From the NCBI RefSeq assembly GCF_022539665.2, contig NC_081335.1:8742001-8806000 (forward strand): DNA of 64,000 bases. The letters are read 5' to 3'. The stretch comes from Daphnia carinata. Its lineage: Eukaryota; Arthropoda; Branchiopoda; Diplostraca; Daphniidae. The notes beneath the pieces are model-generated. The model ran no database searches. It was given only the letters and a program-made list of their open reading frames with translations, and was not told the DNA's origin. The position numbers and the translations under genes are program-made. Below are positions 25,509 through 36,870 of the stretch, one piece after another (within the stretch, counting starts at the first letter, position 1; each line of letters starts with the position of its first letter).

Positions 25509-27000
25509 GATTTCTGTTTAACAGAATTTAGTTAATAGAATTTCTTTTAAGCTGGGTAAAGCAGCCGTTGAAATTTCCAACTGACTGGACCTTAAAGTTA
25601 CAATTGTTTTTGAAAATTAAGATCGTACCTTTTATTTTTTTTAAATTATTTCTTTGTGTCCAAAGTTACTCGGAAATATTTCGCAGAAATTGTTTAACTT
25701 AACGCCAGTTTCTGTGTCTTAGCACAACAGGCTACTCAGAAGAGCCGCATAATTTCTATTCGGTTTTTTTCTTTTATAGTCTTTTGCTTAGCCAATGTTT
25801 TTCCTTCTCCCTCCAATGTTGAGCCCTAGCAACGTCTAATATGAAATATAGAAATGAGCTAGTCGATGTGGTTGCTGAGGCCACGAAGGAGTAGTTGTTG
25901 GTAATTCATACTTTAATATTTTGTGCGATGACGGGTTTTCGATTCGTAGTTCAAACTATCCTAATAAAGTGAACGATATAACACAAAGGAAACCAATGAA
26001 ATTTTTTATATGAAAAAGGATTTTCTTTCTTATTACGTTGCTATCACAAAAAAAGAGAAGAGTTACGAATACTCTTCTGTCGAGTTTCACGGAAAAAATC
26101 AACTGCTATGGTAACCAATCATTGATTTCTTAAAGAACAGCAAAGGAAACAAACAAAATAAAACAAATAACATTTTCGGCATGAGACTTCGAACGTGATA
26201 AATATCGACCACGTTAATTCAACTGTCAAACATTTAATGTCATATACGTACCAAAATCGAAAGTATGTTTCCTGTATGGTCCTGTGGCACTAGGTTTGCA
26301 CCACCTTATCACAATTCCATTGTGGGACTGACAGCCTTCCAATTCCAACTGCACCACATGAAGATGCTCAAATATCTTTTTCACCGTAAACGGTTATTCA
26401 GGTTGCTACTGCATGGGCAATTTTTAATGAATGGTTTCATACTTTGCTTAACCAGAATCAAGTAATTCCTTTCCTTTGGATACTCTCATTATGGCCTCTG
26501 GCCTCATCGAACTGCATTCAAGATGGCCTATCAGGTATCAGCTGTGCTCTTTGTGAAGTCACTAGATTATGCGGACTTGTCCGCGGAATGTACGTTTTCT
26601 CTCACATATAATGGTGACGAAGGATTTTTTATAAAAATTTGTTATTTAGTTTGATTTATACACCTTTTATTCATTTTTTCTTTCTTCAAAGTTTGTCTTA
26701 CTTTCAAAAGAAGACAAGAACAAGAACAACCATTTTCTTTACCTGGTATGGGGGCAGATATGTTCACCATTAATATTGTATTACTTAATCTGCACTCAAT
26801 TATGCCAACGAAAAGGGATGTTTGATTGTCTGTCATTTGCCTGAACTGAACTTTAACTTGAAGTAATATTGTGCATTATTCATTTTTTTTTTTTATTACT
26901 ACAGAGGTTCCGATAAAAATGAAGCTTTGGCTGGTGCGTGGTGTGTCGATCAAATCGCGGTCGTTAATCACGTTTGATCCTATTAATTTTTTTTTTTTGC
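25509..27000. other. Duplicated intergenic block 2 of the receptor array
   Basis: Homologous to block 1 (about 20.6-22.6 kb). No intact gene; probably the promoter of receptor B plus array filler. Confidence 0.6.
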
Positions 27001-27002
27001 AG

Positions 27003-27310
27003 TCGATGCAGAAAGCGATCAACGTGGAGGACTACCGTCGCTCGTGGGTCGACAGGAATAATGGCCGTGATAAAATAAGTGGCATGGGCAAATTCGGCGG
27101 ATGCACTTTATTGGTTACAGGTTAAAGGCTATACAAAATATTAGGTTCAAGAATGTTTTTACTCGCAGCTTTAAATAAATCTAGGACTTGGTGGTGCTTT
27201 CAAGACGACGCTTTAATTCGCATTAAAGGATTACGTGATCGCTTCAGGAAAACCAGTATTCAACCTCGATGAAAACAACATGCGATTCAGATTCAATTTC
27301 GTCAAAATTT
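27003..27310 (+). pseudogene. PAPS synthetase pseudogene fragment 2 (exons 2 and part of 3)
   Basis: The exon 2 equivalent (27003-27120) is nearly open, beginning SMQKAINVEDYRRSWVDRN. The exon 3 equivalent from 27185 has a damaged P-loop (GLGGAFKTT) and an immediate stop, then ends at the same place as fragment 1 before 3'-flank-like sequence. It lacks exons 1 and 4-8. Less decayed than fragment 1 but not functional. Confidence 0.85.
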
Positions 27311-27620
27311 CAAGCAACGATATACATAGGCCTAATCGTTGCATATCTAACCAAATAATTGGGTAAGACTATTTTGAAGATACACTCTATTTATTCGATT
27401 CCCATCCCACATTAAATTACATCAATTCCAAAATTATTTACGAACGATATGTTTAGTAAGGATTTACTTAATTTTTTACTGTGTTTTTATAGCTGTTTTT
27501 AATAGAATTTGTCCAATTGGTTGTTGTGATGTCTCAAACGTCCAAAAACCACACATCTTATCTTGTTTCTCAGTGAGTAAGCAGGAGGGATCTGTGCAGA
27601 CTTACAGGCCAGAGACAATC

Positions 27621-30160
27621 TCACCCTGCCCCCGAGATCCTCTTCCACCGAGAAAAGATGTTTTCCATGATGAACACGAAAAGGGATATGAGGATTCCCA
27701 CGAACAACACAGCAAATGCTCCAACCAAGTTATGTAAAGATAAACGAACAGGTGGTTTCTTCTCGTTTTTGTTACTTTGGATGTTTTGCTTTCTTGCCCA
27801 ACAAGGCCTCGTATCTGGCAAAAACCATCCTTCCCAGAGAGTAATCAGGCCAATTTCACGAAGTCTCAATGTCCTGTCATAAAAAATTTACAGGCAATGA
27901 ATTTATCATTAAAATTTGAGAGAAAGAGGATTGGGAAAATATTATAACAGCCAAACAGGTAAAATAGTTTGCGGTTATGACACGTGAACTGATGTCGATG
28001 TTGGAAAGTTTGAACTACTAGTTCATTTAAATCTTTCTGTTTCTTGTTTTACTTTACCTAAGGTCTCAGAAGATGAGTACATGGGAACAAAATATGGATA
28101 CTTTACCCTCGGTTGAAATTCTCCAAATGGGGACTTCTTTTTGCTACACCCCAGCAGCCAGGATGACTTGCTGCGCCCTCGACGAATGTAAATTTGCATT
28201 GTTTTGTTTGTTGATAATCCTGCCTTATGACTTCTAGAAGACTATGCAGAGTCTATCAAATGTACAATACAAATAATGTTAAACTTCAACAATAAAGAGG
28301 TAGGGAAAATAATTGTAAAAATCAAGGTGTTCGGTTGCGCCTATTGCCCCTCGATATTTTGGGGGCAATAGATTTTACCACAATATTTAGTTGTATTTTA
28401 TTTTATTTTTTTTAATTTTTCTTAAATACGTACGTTGAAATATACGTGCTGATGTGGTAAAAGTTTCACCATTTCGACACAGATGGCAGTCGAGTTGCAC
28501 CTGGATTTGCTGTAGGCTCTTAGTTTATTTCCATATTCTTTATACAATCCTTTATCTGCTGACTGAAAAAGAAAGTCATCAACTTGGATAAAGACAAGCA
28601 GTGACAAGGTACAAGAATCGATGTGCAAAAAAAAAAGACATCTAGAAAATGGAAAATACTTACCGAAAACAAAACGTCTCCTGCAAGTCCTCGATTGACA
28701 ACAAGGTAAATATTAGGGTTATAGCCGACATCTGTCCTAGAAGATACAATTGGAGGTGTAGGACGGATTGTCGTTACGAAGGAGATGAGAATTCCATTGT
28801 AGACATTGACAAGGACTAGCGTAAGTAAACACCAAGTTCCCACGAGTAATCGAATTTTTGTAATCTTGCATGATATGTATCCACCTGTGTTTTTTTTAAA
28901 TTCTTGTGTTATTATGTTATATTTCTATTTTATATATTTTCTAACAATTATTCTGGAAATTTTCTGCTGAATGCTACACATAGAGTCTATACCTTGATTC
29001 AACAATGTGCCAATGATGTACATAATAAGATCTTGTGTCGTAACAATGATCTGCTGTGCACCTGATTTTTCTCTGTTGTCAATTAAGTTATTCTTCTTTT
29101 TTGCTAGGTAATTGTAGCCCAAGAGAGTTACTGTGACAGAGATGGCAGCTATAACCAAGCCTATCCAAACCTATTTGAAATTTTCCACAAGAGTGAGACA
29201 TTTACTTCATTGTTTATAATTACTGGAATTTTTATACCAAGGGCTGGAAAGGTTTGATTATTGCGTCCATGTTGTTTTGCCAACCTTCAGGCATTGGTAT
29301 GAGAAAGGCACCCGTAGAATAAAGCCATGGGTGAACATACTCCATGTTAGCTAATCGCCCAGGTGAATGTGTCATGACAGCAATCATCACGTCAGCTTTC
29401 TATATATCCACGATATTTGAAATAAAACGTGAGTCTTCAATGTGCTGATCAATAATTAAAAAATATCTAGCACTTGTTATTGAAAAATACAAACAAATAA
29501 TTCAGTAAATTGAATACGAACTAGTCTCAACATGTTGGTTATATGTCCAGGCTTGGATCCTAAATCTTCAACCGTTGTCGTGTTGCCTGCCACGAGCGAA
29601 TAACTAATATGGCGGATCGAAAGTGTTGACAAAAAGAAACAAAACAAATATTAGAAAGGAGATGGCGTTACGTATTTGATGTGCAAAATAGTATTTTGAA
29701 CAGTGCGTACGTACTCGTATTTGTAACGCTGAGCGATCCAATCAAGGATGTGAAGGGAAACACCTTCAATGCTTTGGATGTGGCCAGTTGCATTCCTGCG
29801 GAAAATCGCTGATAAGGGGAACTACTCAAACAATCCAAGAAACAGAAAATGAAGTTGAAAGTATTCATGTAAGTAAAAATCTCGTCCGCTAAACACATCA
29901 ATAATGTCATACATATTACTTTATTACAATCCGGTATCAAACCGACTTTGCTGGGGAAAATGGAGTCGTCACCACTCATGACCATATATGTGTTATGATA
30001 TAATGTTAATTTTTCGCCTTTGTACCTGGTTTACGACGACAAGAATATGATTTTTCTTCTGAAATCTTTCGTCTACAGCTGATGCTGTGATGGGGTAAAA
30101 TAACCATAGCATCGATTTATTTGTGCAGCAAGCAACAGCCATTAGCCAGGTAAGCTTCAT
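27621..30160 (-). CDS. Ionotropic receptor, array copy C
   Basis: Nine exons: 30160-30026, 29821-29715, 29603-29522, 29399-29238, 29170-28993, 28884-28664, 28562-28434, 28252-28107 and 27873-27621; 1413 nt, 470 residues. Exons 1-8 match copies A and B in length. S1 includes KADVMIAVMTHSPGRLANME, then TM1 VWIGLVIAAISVTVTLLGY, pore QDLIMYIIGTLLNQGG, TM2 (GTWCLLTLVLVNVYNGI) and TM3 (LSLHNLVGAFAVLFVGILIS). It is the most diverged copy (for example SHPGCWGVAKRSP in S2). Intron 1 is about 200 nt against under 60 nt in A and B. No inactivating change was seen. It is convergent with PAPSS pseudogene fragment 2. Confidence 0.85.
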
Positions 30161-33063
30161 GATTCCTATTAGAATAATTTAGTTAATTAAGATTTTAATT
30201 GAGTAATGAACGTCACTTATATTCAAACTTTCAGTTGACTGAGCTTTGAAGACTTAGATTATACTTTCTTTTTCTCTGGATCCAAATTACTCGGAAAGAC
30301 TGGACGAAAAAGATGTGACCTCTCCGATTTTCAGTGCCTTATTACAACAGGCTAACCAGAAGAACCGGCCCGATATCTGTTCAATGCCTTCTTTTATAGG
30401 TCGCTTGTTTGGCCGATATTTCTCCACTCCCTACATCATTGAACCATGACTGCGTTAATCATACAACATAAAAGAGGTCATTCGGTACGATTGCTGCGTC
30501 TATGAAGGGGTAGTTGTTGTCAGAATAACATTGCGTGCCTTGAGTGGATGGATTCGATTCTTTGGCAAAGCTACCCACATAACGCGAGCGATGTGGCGCA
30601 GAAACGAATCTCATTGAATTTTTTATTAGAAAAATGATTTCCTGTCGCACTAAAAAAATTAGCTGCTATCGTTTGAAAAAGAAAGAGTTGGAATTATACT
30701 TATTCGAGGTTTTAACCATTGTCGAGTGGCATGAAAAACAAAATTGACTGCTATGGCAACAACATCGATTTCTGAAGAGAAAAACAGAAGAAAATAAATA
30801 ACAAATAAAAATGCTTCGACACGCTGATGTCGATGTTAATAACGCTAGATCAATGATATCACTGAAAAACATTTAAACTCATGTCAGCTCATATTTACCG
30901 AATACGATTGTAGAGTTTTCTAGATGGCCGCGTGGCTCCGTCTAAGACCCAAACCTGTAACGAGTCGTGTGTATTATATTACTCCCTCTAACCATAACTG
31001 TATTAATTTGCATTTTTAAATATTGCATTAATATTCTCCAGTAACTCTTTCAGTGAAGATGGTTGTCCTGATTGCTAACGAACAGATATTTTTCAATTTT
31101 TGATTTAATTCTCTGCTTTAACCTTGATTCCACACTCACGGAGTTTTGTGACTCTGGCAGTCTGACTAAATTTTCAAGATATATTCAAGATGGCCGTCGA
31201 AATATCAGCTGTATGAAGTCAGTAGATTACGCGAAGTTCCGGTCCGCGAAATGTCTATCTATCAAAAAAGAAAAGGTGAAAAAGGAATTTTAGTTGTTTT
31301 TTTTATATAATTTACACATCTTTCCATGCATTGTTTCTTTATCTACAATACCCGCCCATTTAATGAAAAAAGGGAATATAATTGTAAGAAAAGTAAATCG
31401 AAGAAAATTAAACGAGGAAACTTCGAAAGCTTGACTCCTACATACACAGCCTCCTACATACAGGTATTTCATTTGGCTGACTTAAACCACTTGCGTACTA
31501 TAAACTGATCTCATTCCTGTTCGAAACACTTTGAGATAAATCCATTACTTTCAGTATTATAGCTGTAATCTGTCTTGTTACCTAGATGTAATTTGTGTAA
31601 ATGAAGAAAACAACTTTCTCTTTTATCTATAGAATTGAATTTATCAAATCGTTCATACAGGGAATACAAAAAATCCAAAATGTTTAGTTTGAAGAATTAC
31701 TTGATGCTTGGTGACTGTGCCATTATACTTGGTGGATCAGAAAAACATCCCACTATCCACATCATTCATGTAATCAAATTCAGGTAGTATTTTATTATTA
31801 TTTGTTATGTCACTTGTTTGTCATGAGTCATGATATGATGGTTTCTCCAAGACAAACTGCTGCTGTGAAATAGCTGGACAGAGATATATGTTACGATTTG
31901 CTGTGGTGTCTAAGCCCACCTGTTTTCCTCTTTGTTGTTTCTTAATTTCACAGCTCTTCTTTTAACTAGCTGTCAAAAGGGCAATGCCAATCTTTCCCTT
32001 GGCTTGTATTAATGAAGATCTGTTTGACATTAATATTTGAATCCTGAACCTTTATCTGCTCATTGTTTTGTTAACATCAAAGGATTTTCAATGACGGTCA
32101 GGTACTTCAATTCAGCTTTATATTTCATGTTGCTGTGTGCATTGTTTAAATGTTTTTTTTTTAATTATCGCAGAGCTAGAAGAACACGAATCTTTGTTTC
32201 TTGTGGAATGTCGATTTCGATAATGTCCTACTGATCATGAGGACAACCTTTCATAAATTTTGCTTTACATTCCAACTTTAAAAGTAAGTCTAGTTTGCTA
32301 GTTTTGTTTTGATTTTTATAATTATCTGTCCTAGGCACAGGGAATTTCCTCCTAAAACTGATTCACTTTACTTGCGTTACCTGCTTCAACTTTTCCACTG
32401 TACGGTCGAAATGACTAGATGTTGCGAAATGCTCGGCTGCTAAAATTTATGCATTTCTGTTCTTTTCTTTTCTCGTATATGTACCGGTTTTTAACTATAC
32501 TTTGCGACGAAATTGCAAATAGCTGGCTGCTTACCGTTCGGCCACCGATTATACAAGAAAATCTGAGTTCAGAAAAATTAAGGACATCCTGTGTAAAAGC
32601 AGGTTGCCATTATATTGGCATGTCACTGTCGCATCTGGAATTGTAAAGGCCGGAAGTGTTTTGTACGGAAGACAAATAGAACACGGTAAGTGACTAGTAC
32701 CTTAACCTCTCGATGTCGAATTGTTTTTCTTTTACGTAAATACGTCGTTAAGACCTGGGTAGCCACAGGTATTTAACTGGTCGAAGGATTTCTTCTTGTT
32801 TTTTTTTTCAAATATTCAAAACAGGCAATTTTTTTTTTACGGGAAACGAGTAAACAAACCTTTGGGGTTTCTCCAGCCGCCCCTAGTCGTCAACAAAAAT
32901 ATTCTTCCGGTTGGGGATTTCTTCAAGTTAGTCAAAGTAGATCACCGTCTATCGGCATTCGTTTATGGTTGTCTACATAGCGGTCGATAATGAGGCGCGT
33001 TTACGCGTGCTACTGCACTGATTTATAATTGTCATATTTAGTTTGTGTGTACAGGTGAAACAG
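30161..33063. other. Intergenic; third, most decayed array flank
   Basis: Segments at about 30240-31300 and 31950-32250 resemble blocks 1 and 2 of the array. No PAPSS fragment is recognisable after 32250, so the third unit is incomplete. No gene is supported. Confidence 0.5.
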
Positions 33064-33070
33064 TATATAA
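33064..33070 (+). promoter_or_regulatory. TATA box of small secreted protein gene
   Basis: A TATATAA element 72 nt upstream of the ATG at 33142, which places transcription start near 33095. An ATG at 33074 lies too close to the TATA to be in the mRNA. Confidence 0.6.
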
Positions 33071-33141
33071 AGACATGGCGAGCGGACAGAAAAGACACAC
33101 AACCAGCGTACTGTTTGAAGTAGCTTGACTTCTTTAGCAAC

Positions 33142-33549
33142 ATGCAGTTTTCGAAGAATATGTTTACCCAAGTGGTTTTCATTGCCACTATTACCACGAT
33201 TGTCTTGATGCTCTGCGCACCGGTGGAAGTTGGTGCTAGAGCAGCGAGTTCTTTTGTCACCAGCACCATCACGGTTACTGTAACGTCAATTGATAAGGTA
33301 AAATTACTAGTTTACTTGATGTTTTTCAAATATATTCAGTAGAAATTTAATCATCTGACTGTTGCTTGATAGAAAATTTGTGGAAAGCTGGTCAACGTCA
33401 CTGCTGCTTGTCGTCGGCGTCGCAATTTTGAATTCGAGAGGCCTGAAATCCTGACATTTGATGAAGACATTGACGAAGCGATCGACTTGGCCTTTAGGAA
33501 TGTTTATATTCATAAACAGTTTACTCCTACCAAAACACTCGGGTATTAA
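33142..33549 (+). CDS. Small secreted protein, Thr/Val-rich, with RRRR site
   Basis: Two exons, 33142-33297 and 33373-33549, with a 75-nt intron; 110 residues. Signal peptide: a basic start, then VVFIATITTIVLMLCAPVEV and an Ala/Gly cleavage region. The mature part has STITVTVTSIDK, one short Cys pair and a CRRRR stretch, followed by an acidic tail. The Thr/Val repeat next to a Cys and an Arg cluster resembles a family of small secreted proteins I associate with Daphnia; function unknown. RRRR could be a furin-type cleavage site. An alternative splice (donor after 33542, acceptor at 33590) would replace the last residues and put the stop in an ATGA overlap with the next ORF. Confidence 0.6.
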
Positions 33550-33610
33550 AATTACAAGATTTTCATTGAAAAATGTTAATTAATTATAGGCTGAAGCAAA
33601 CCTCTATCGA

Positions 33611-34087
33611 ATGATTCAAATTCCAATCGTCTTAATGTTGTTGTACAGTATGGAAGTGACGCCGTTGGTCTATTTGCCGCCTCTGAGGTCATCTGCACGT
33701 AAACCACAGATTGCGAGCTTTCACTCTGGTATTGAATCGTCTATGCCAACTTACATGTTTGGCAGCCGAAACAAGAATCCTTACCTAGCCCCGAGTGCCT
33801 ATCAACAACAAGCCGAACTACAGAAGCAACAGTTGGACCAAGAAAATCGTGTGTTTTTCTCCGCCTTGTCGCTTGCCAACTTGTTGAACAAGGTCACCGT
33901 AACATACACCACCTACACTACGAGTAATTCAAATAGAATAGCTTTAAAATCAGCGATTAAATTACAAGATTGATTTATATCAATTACAGAAACAAAAACG
34001 GAAGTCCAGAATACTGAAGCTACCTTTTTCGTAGTCGGATGCACGCCAAATCCGTTCCCTTTCAGCGTTTGCGCTGGTAAACGTTAA
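33611..34087 (+). CDS. Second small secreted Thr/Val-motif protein
   Basis: Two exons, 33611-33923 and 33990-34087; 136 residues. The N-terminus IPIVLMLLYSMEVTPLVYL looks like a signal peptide. A Gln-rich segment (AYQQQAELQKQQLDQENR) precedes a KVTVTYTTYTT motif, then a tail with two Cys ending CAGKR. The VTVT motif interrupted by an intron parallels the gene just upstream, suggesting an old tandem pair. Only about 60 nt separates the two ORFs and I see no separate TATA box, so they may share a transcript. Function unknown. Confidence 0.55.
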
Positions 34088-36870
34088 GAAATGGTGACTT
34101 TGGAATATCTTACTCAAAATTACAATTGATGGCCACGACACTGTTTTGGGATTTATTTTATTTTAATTTAAATGTGTTTTGTGTTAGTATTATCTAGATG
34201 ATTGTTTAAGTTAATATTTAAGCTTCACATTTCAGTGGAATTTTTTTAAACATCGAAATACACATGCTTGCAGATTACTTAAAGAGCTCAAAATTAATTC
34301 CAGTACTCACTGACAGCACATGAATATTTTCACCTGCTGTACTGATTCAGTTTGGGTTTTCGAAGATAAAAACTCAGACATGTCCCGATTCTACCGAACA
34401 AAAAATAGTAAACGAATCATTATTATAATAATTTAAAAAATATAACTACCATTAAGCTAGGTTTGGCACTAGCAAAAGGGTTGATTTCGTACTGAATCAA
34501 TTGTTACAAAAGGATTAATGACCTTGTGTTTCAAATACATCTTACAGGAAATTTATTTTGTCTATATTGATCATATTTTTATGTTCATTTCCACATTCGC
34601 TACAATTTAGATTAAGACCCTACTAATCATTCGCCATTAAGGAATGAAAACAAATATGGCGGCGAAATCCATTTCAATAGTTTCAAATATGAAATCAGAA
34701 AAATACTGTACCTCACATATTTTCCTTATCGAAATTTTCAGGCTAATTTTAGGGAATTATCTTTCGAAATTATTGTATTATAAAAATTTATTTAGCTTTT
34801 AATCCCTTGAACTTTGATGTCCCTGGAGCATCGGCATCAGTGCATGGAAGAAACAAAATTATTAATCGCCTAAATATCGATTATAGATCATCTTCCTCAT
34901 AGACACGTGCAGTGAAGGAGGTTCTTTTTTCCCTGGCTTCCGCCGAAGAAGGTAAGTAGCTCCGCTGTGTATTAGGATTATAATAAGTTTAATTTACAAC
35001 AGAATAAATTTGTAGTAATTGCGTAGTGATTGCTGGTTGTTATTAAACTCTTAGAAAACCTAGTATCGATTTGCATTTAATAGTAAAATTTTTACGATTT
35101 GAATCTGAGCATTGCAATATTCAAGAGAATACATACAGGTAGCTTTATTTGTAAGGAAACACCGACAGCTTGGCTTCATTAAGCTTTATTTCATGTTTGT
35201 TTTCCACACGATTATATTTTTCATTTCACAGCGTTACAAAATCTTCCTTTGACATTAAAATGTTAATTCTTAAGATATTTTCCAGTTATTCTGTAGCATC
35301 ATCAGGGGCACCTGTTGGCATGCAGGTTAGAGTGAACAAAGGTAATGAGTGAAGATTTTCAACGAGTATTACTCTATTTGTTCTGTCTTTTCTTTGTTCT
35401 AGATTTTTATTTTGAACTAACAAAGAATGGTGTCAATGTTAACTGTTGTGTACATGTTGTGGTGAAAGGAAGTTTGCTACATAGTATTTGATGACCTTAA
35501 CCAGCCATCAAATGTAAGTCAAACATCAGTGTGATAAGAGAATAGTATTACTTACATTTTCTACAGCTTTAATTATTAAATTATGCTTTGTTCTCGTTTA
35601 AAGGTTAGTGCATTTGTTCGAGTTCGGCGTGGTTTTTGCTTGTCGTTGCTGGCTGAATGAATTAGTATGTCTACTAATTCATGGCATTCTATTTCTTTTA
35701 TCTAAGTATTGTAACACTTCTGAAAAGTAATGAAAGTTTTTCCAGAGGATGGATGTAGAATTATGTGCAATCCATAGTCATGAAGAAAAGTAATGCCCAG
35801 TCATAGCATTGGCAAAGCACTAGAGGTATCCTAAAAAATATATTCAGAGGCTAAACATTCTACATAACAAATAAATTCTCTTTTTAGAGTGATTCTGTAT
35901 GAAATGTTGAAGGTGATGCAGCCACAATTTTATAGCAATTGGTTTAGATTAAACGCCTCTATCTCTTCAGAAATTAGGCAGGTTAAATTATATCAATTAT
36001 ACGTTATTTGTTATCGGTTTCTGTCGTGTAAAGCAATATTCTATAGAAATGCAATGTCAATTGCAAATGTGTTCCTAGCTAGCCAAGTTCATGTAAAACT
36101 TGTTCTGAATTTACCGGCATTTTAATGTTCCAAGCCTTTACCGATTGAGGTATTACAGCAATAGGATGAGTAAGGTTAAACCTATTTGGCTTTTTTATTC
36201 GACTAAATGCTTCCCATTGCGTTAACTTCAGAGTTAATTTCATAGCGTCTTTTTGAAATGGCTGTCGTAGTTTGAATAACTTGTACAAATATGTTGCATC
36301 CAATATCCTGTATTGTTCAGTGCATTAGTTTAATAGTTAACTGATATTTCCAGGAAGTTAAGAAGAAGAAAGTGAGAGCTATTAGTTCTTATTTTGCTCT
36401 TTAGAATGCAAAATTAAAAATATGCTTTGTCAACAGGACATCAACCAGTTCTACCTTTTATCTTCATGTGGGACATGAAGACGTGGGACGATGTGCATCG
36501 GAATTGCGACTCAAGTGTTGGATTGTCCAGCAAGTGACACAGCAGTTATCAATAGCCTTGAGGCAGCCATAGGCGGGAATTGAAATGTAAGTTGCAAAAT
36601 ATTCTTTGAGTTACAAGAAAGTTGTCTTGAAAGGACAGTGTTCTTAGGATGAAAAGATTGCATACCTCGGGCTGTTTCATTTTCAAAAGTCCGTGGTGAA
36701 AAGAAACAGCGAATTTCAAGCTGTAGACAAAGTTCACTACGTTTTGTATACTACTCTTCAAGCAAACATAGATGCACTGCCCATTTTTAGTGCAGTGTAT
36801 CAGCGTTGCTTGATAAGAGGTGGTGATTTTCAAACAAGCGTTTTAGTCGAGCTGTGGCTTCTGATCAAAT
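34088..36870. other. Intergenic, 2.8 kb
   Basis: No recognised gene. A possible exon pair (about 35287-35341, SYSVASSGAPVGMQ..., and 35402-35492, DFYFELTKNGVNVN..., to stop) has splice-like borders, but I do not recognise it and found no clear start. Confidence 0.35.

Noticed and set aside
33074-33130. ATG at 33074 as start of a small ORF
   Set aside because: Only a few bases after the TATA box, so unlikely to be transcribed; the signal peptide starts at 33142.
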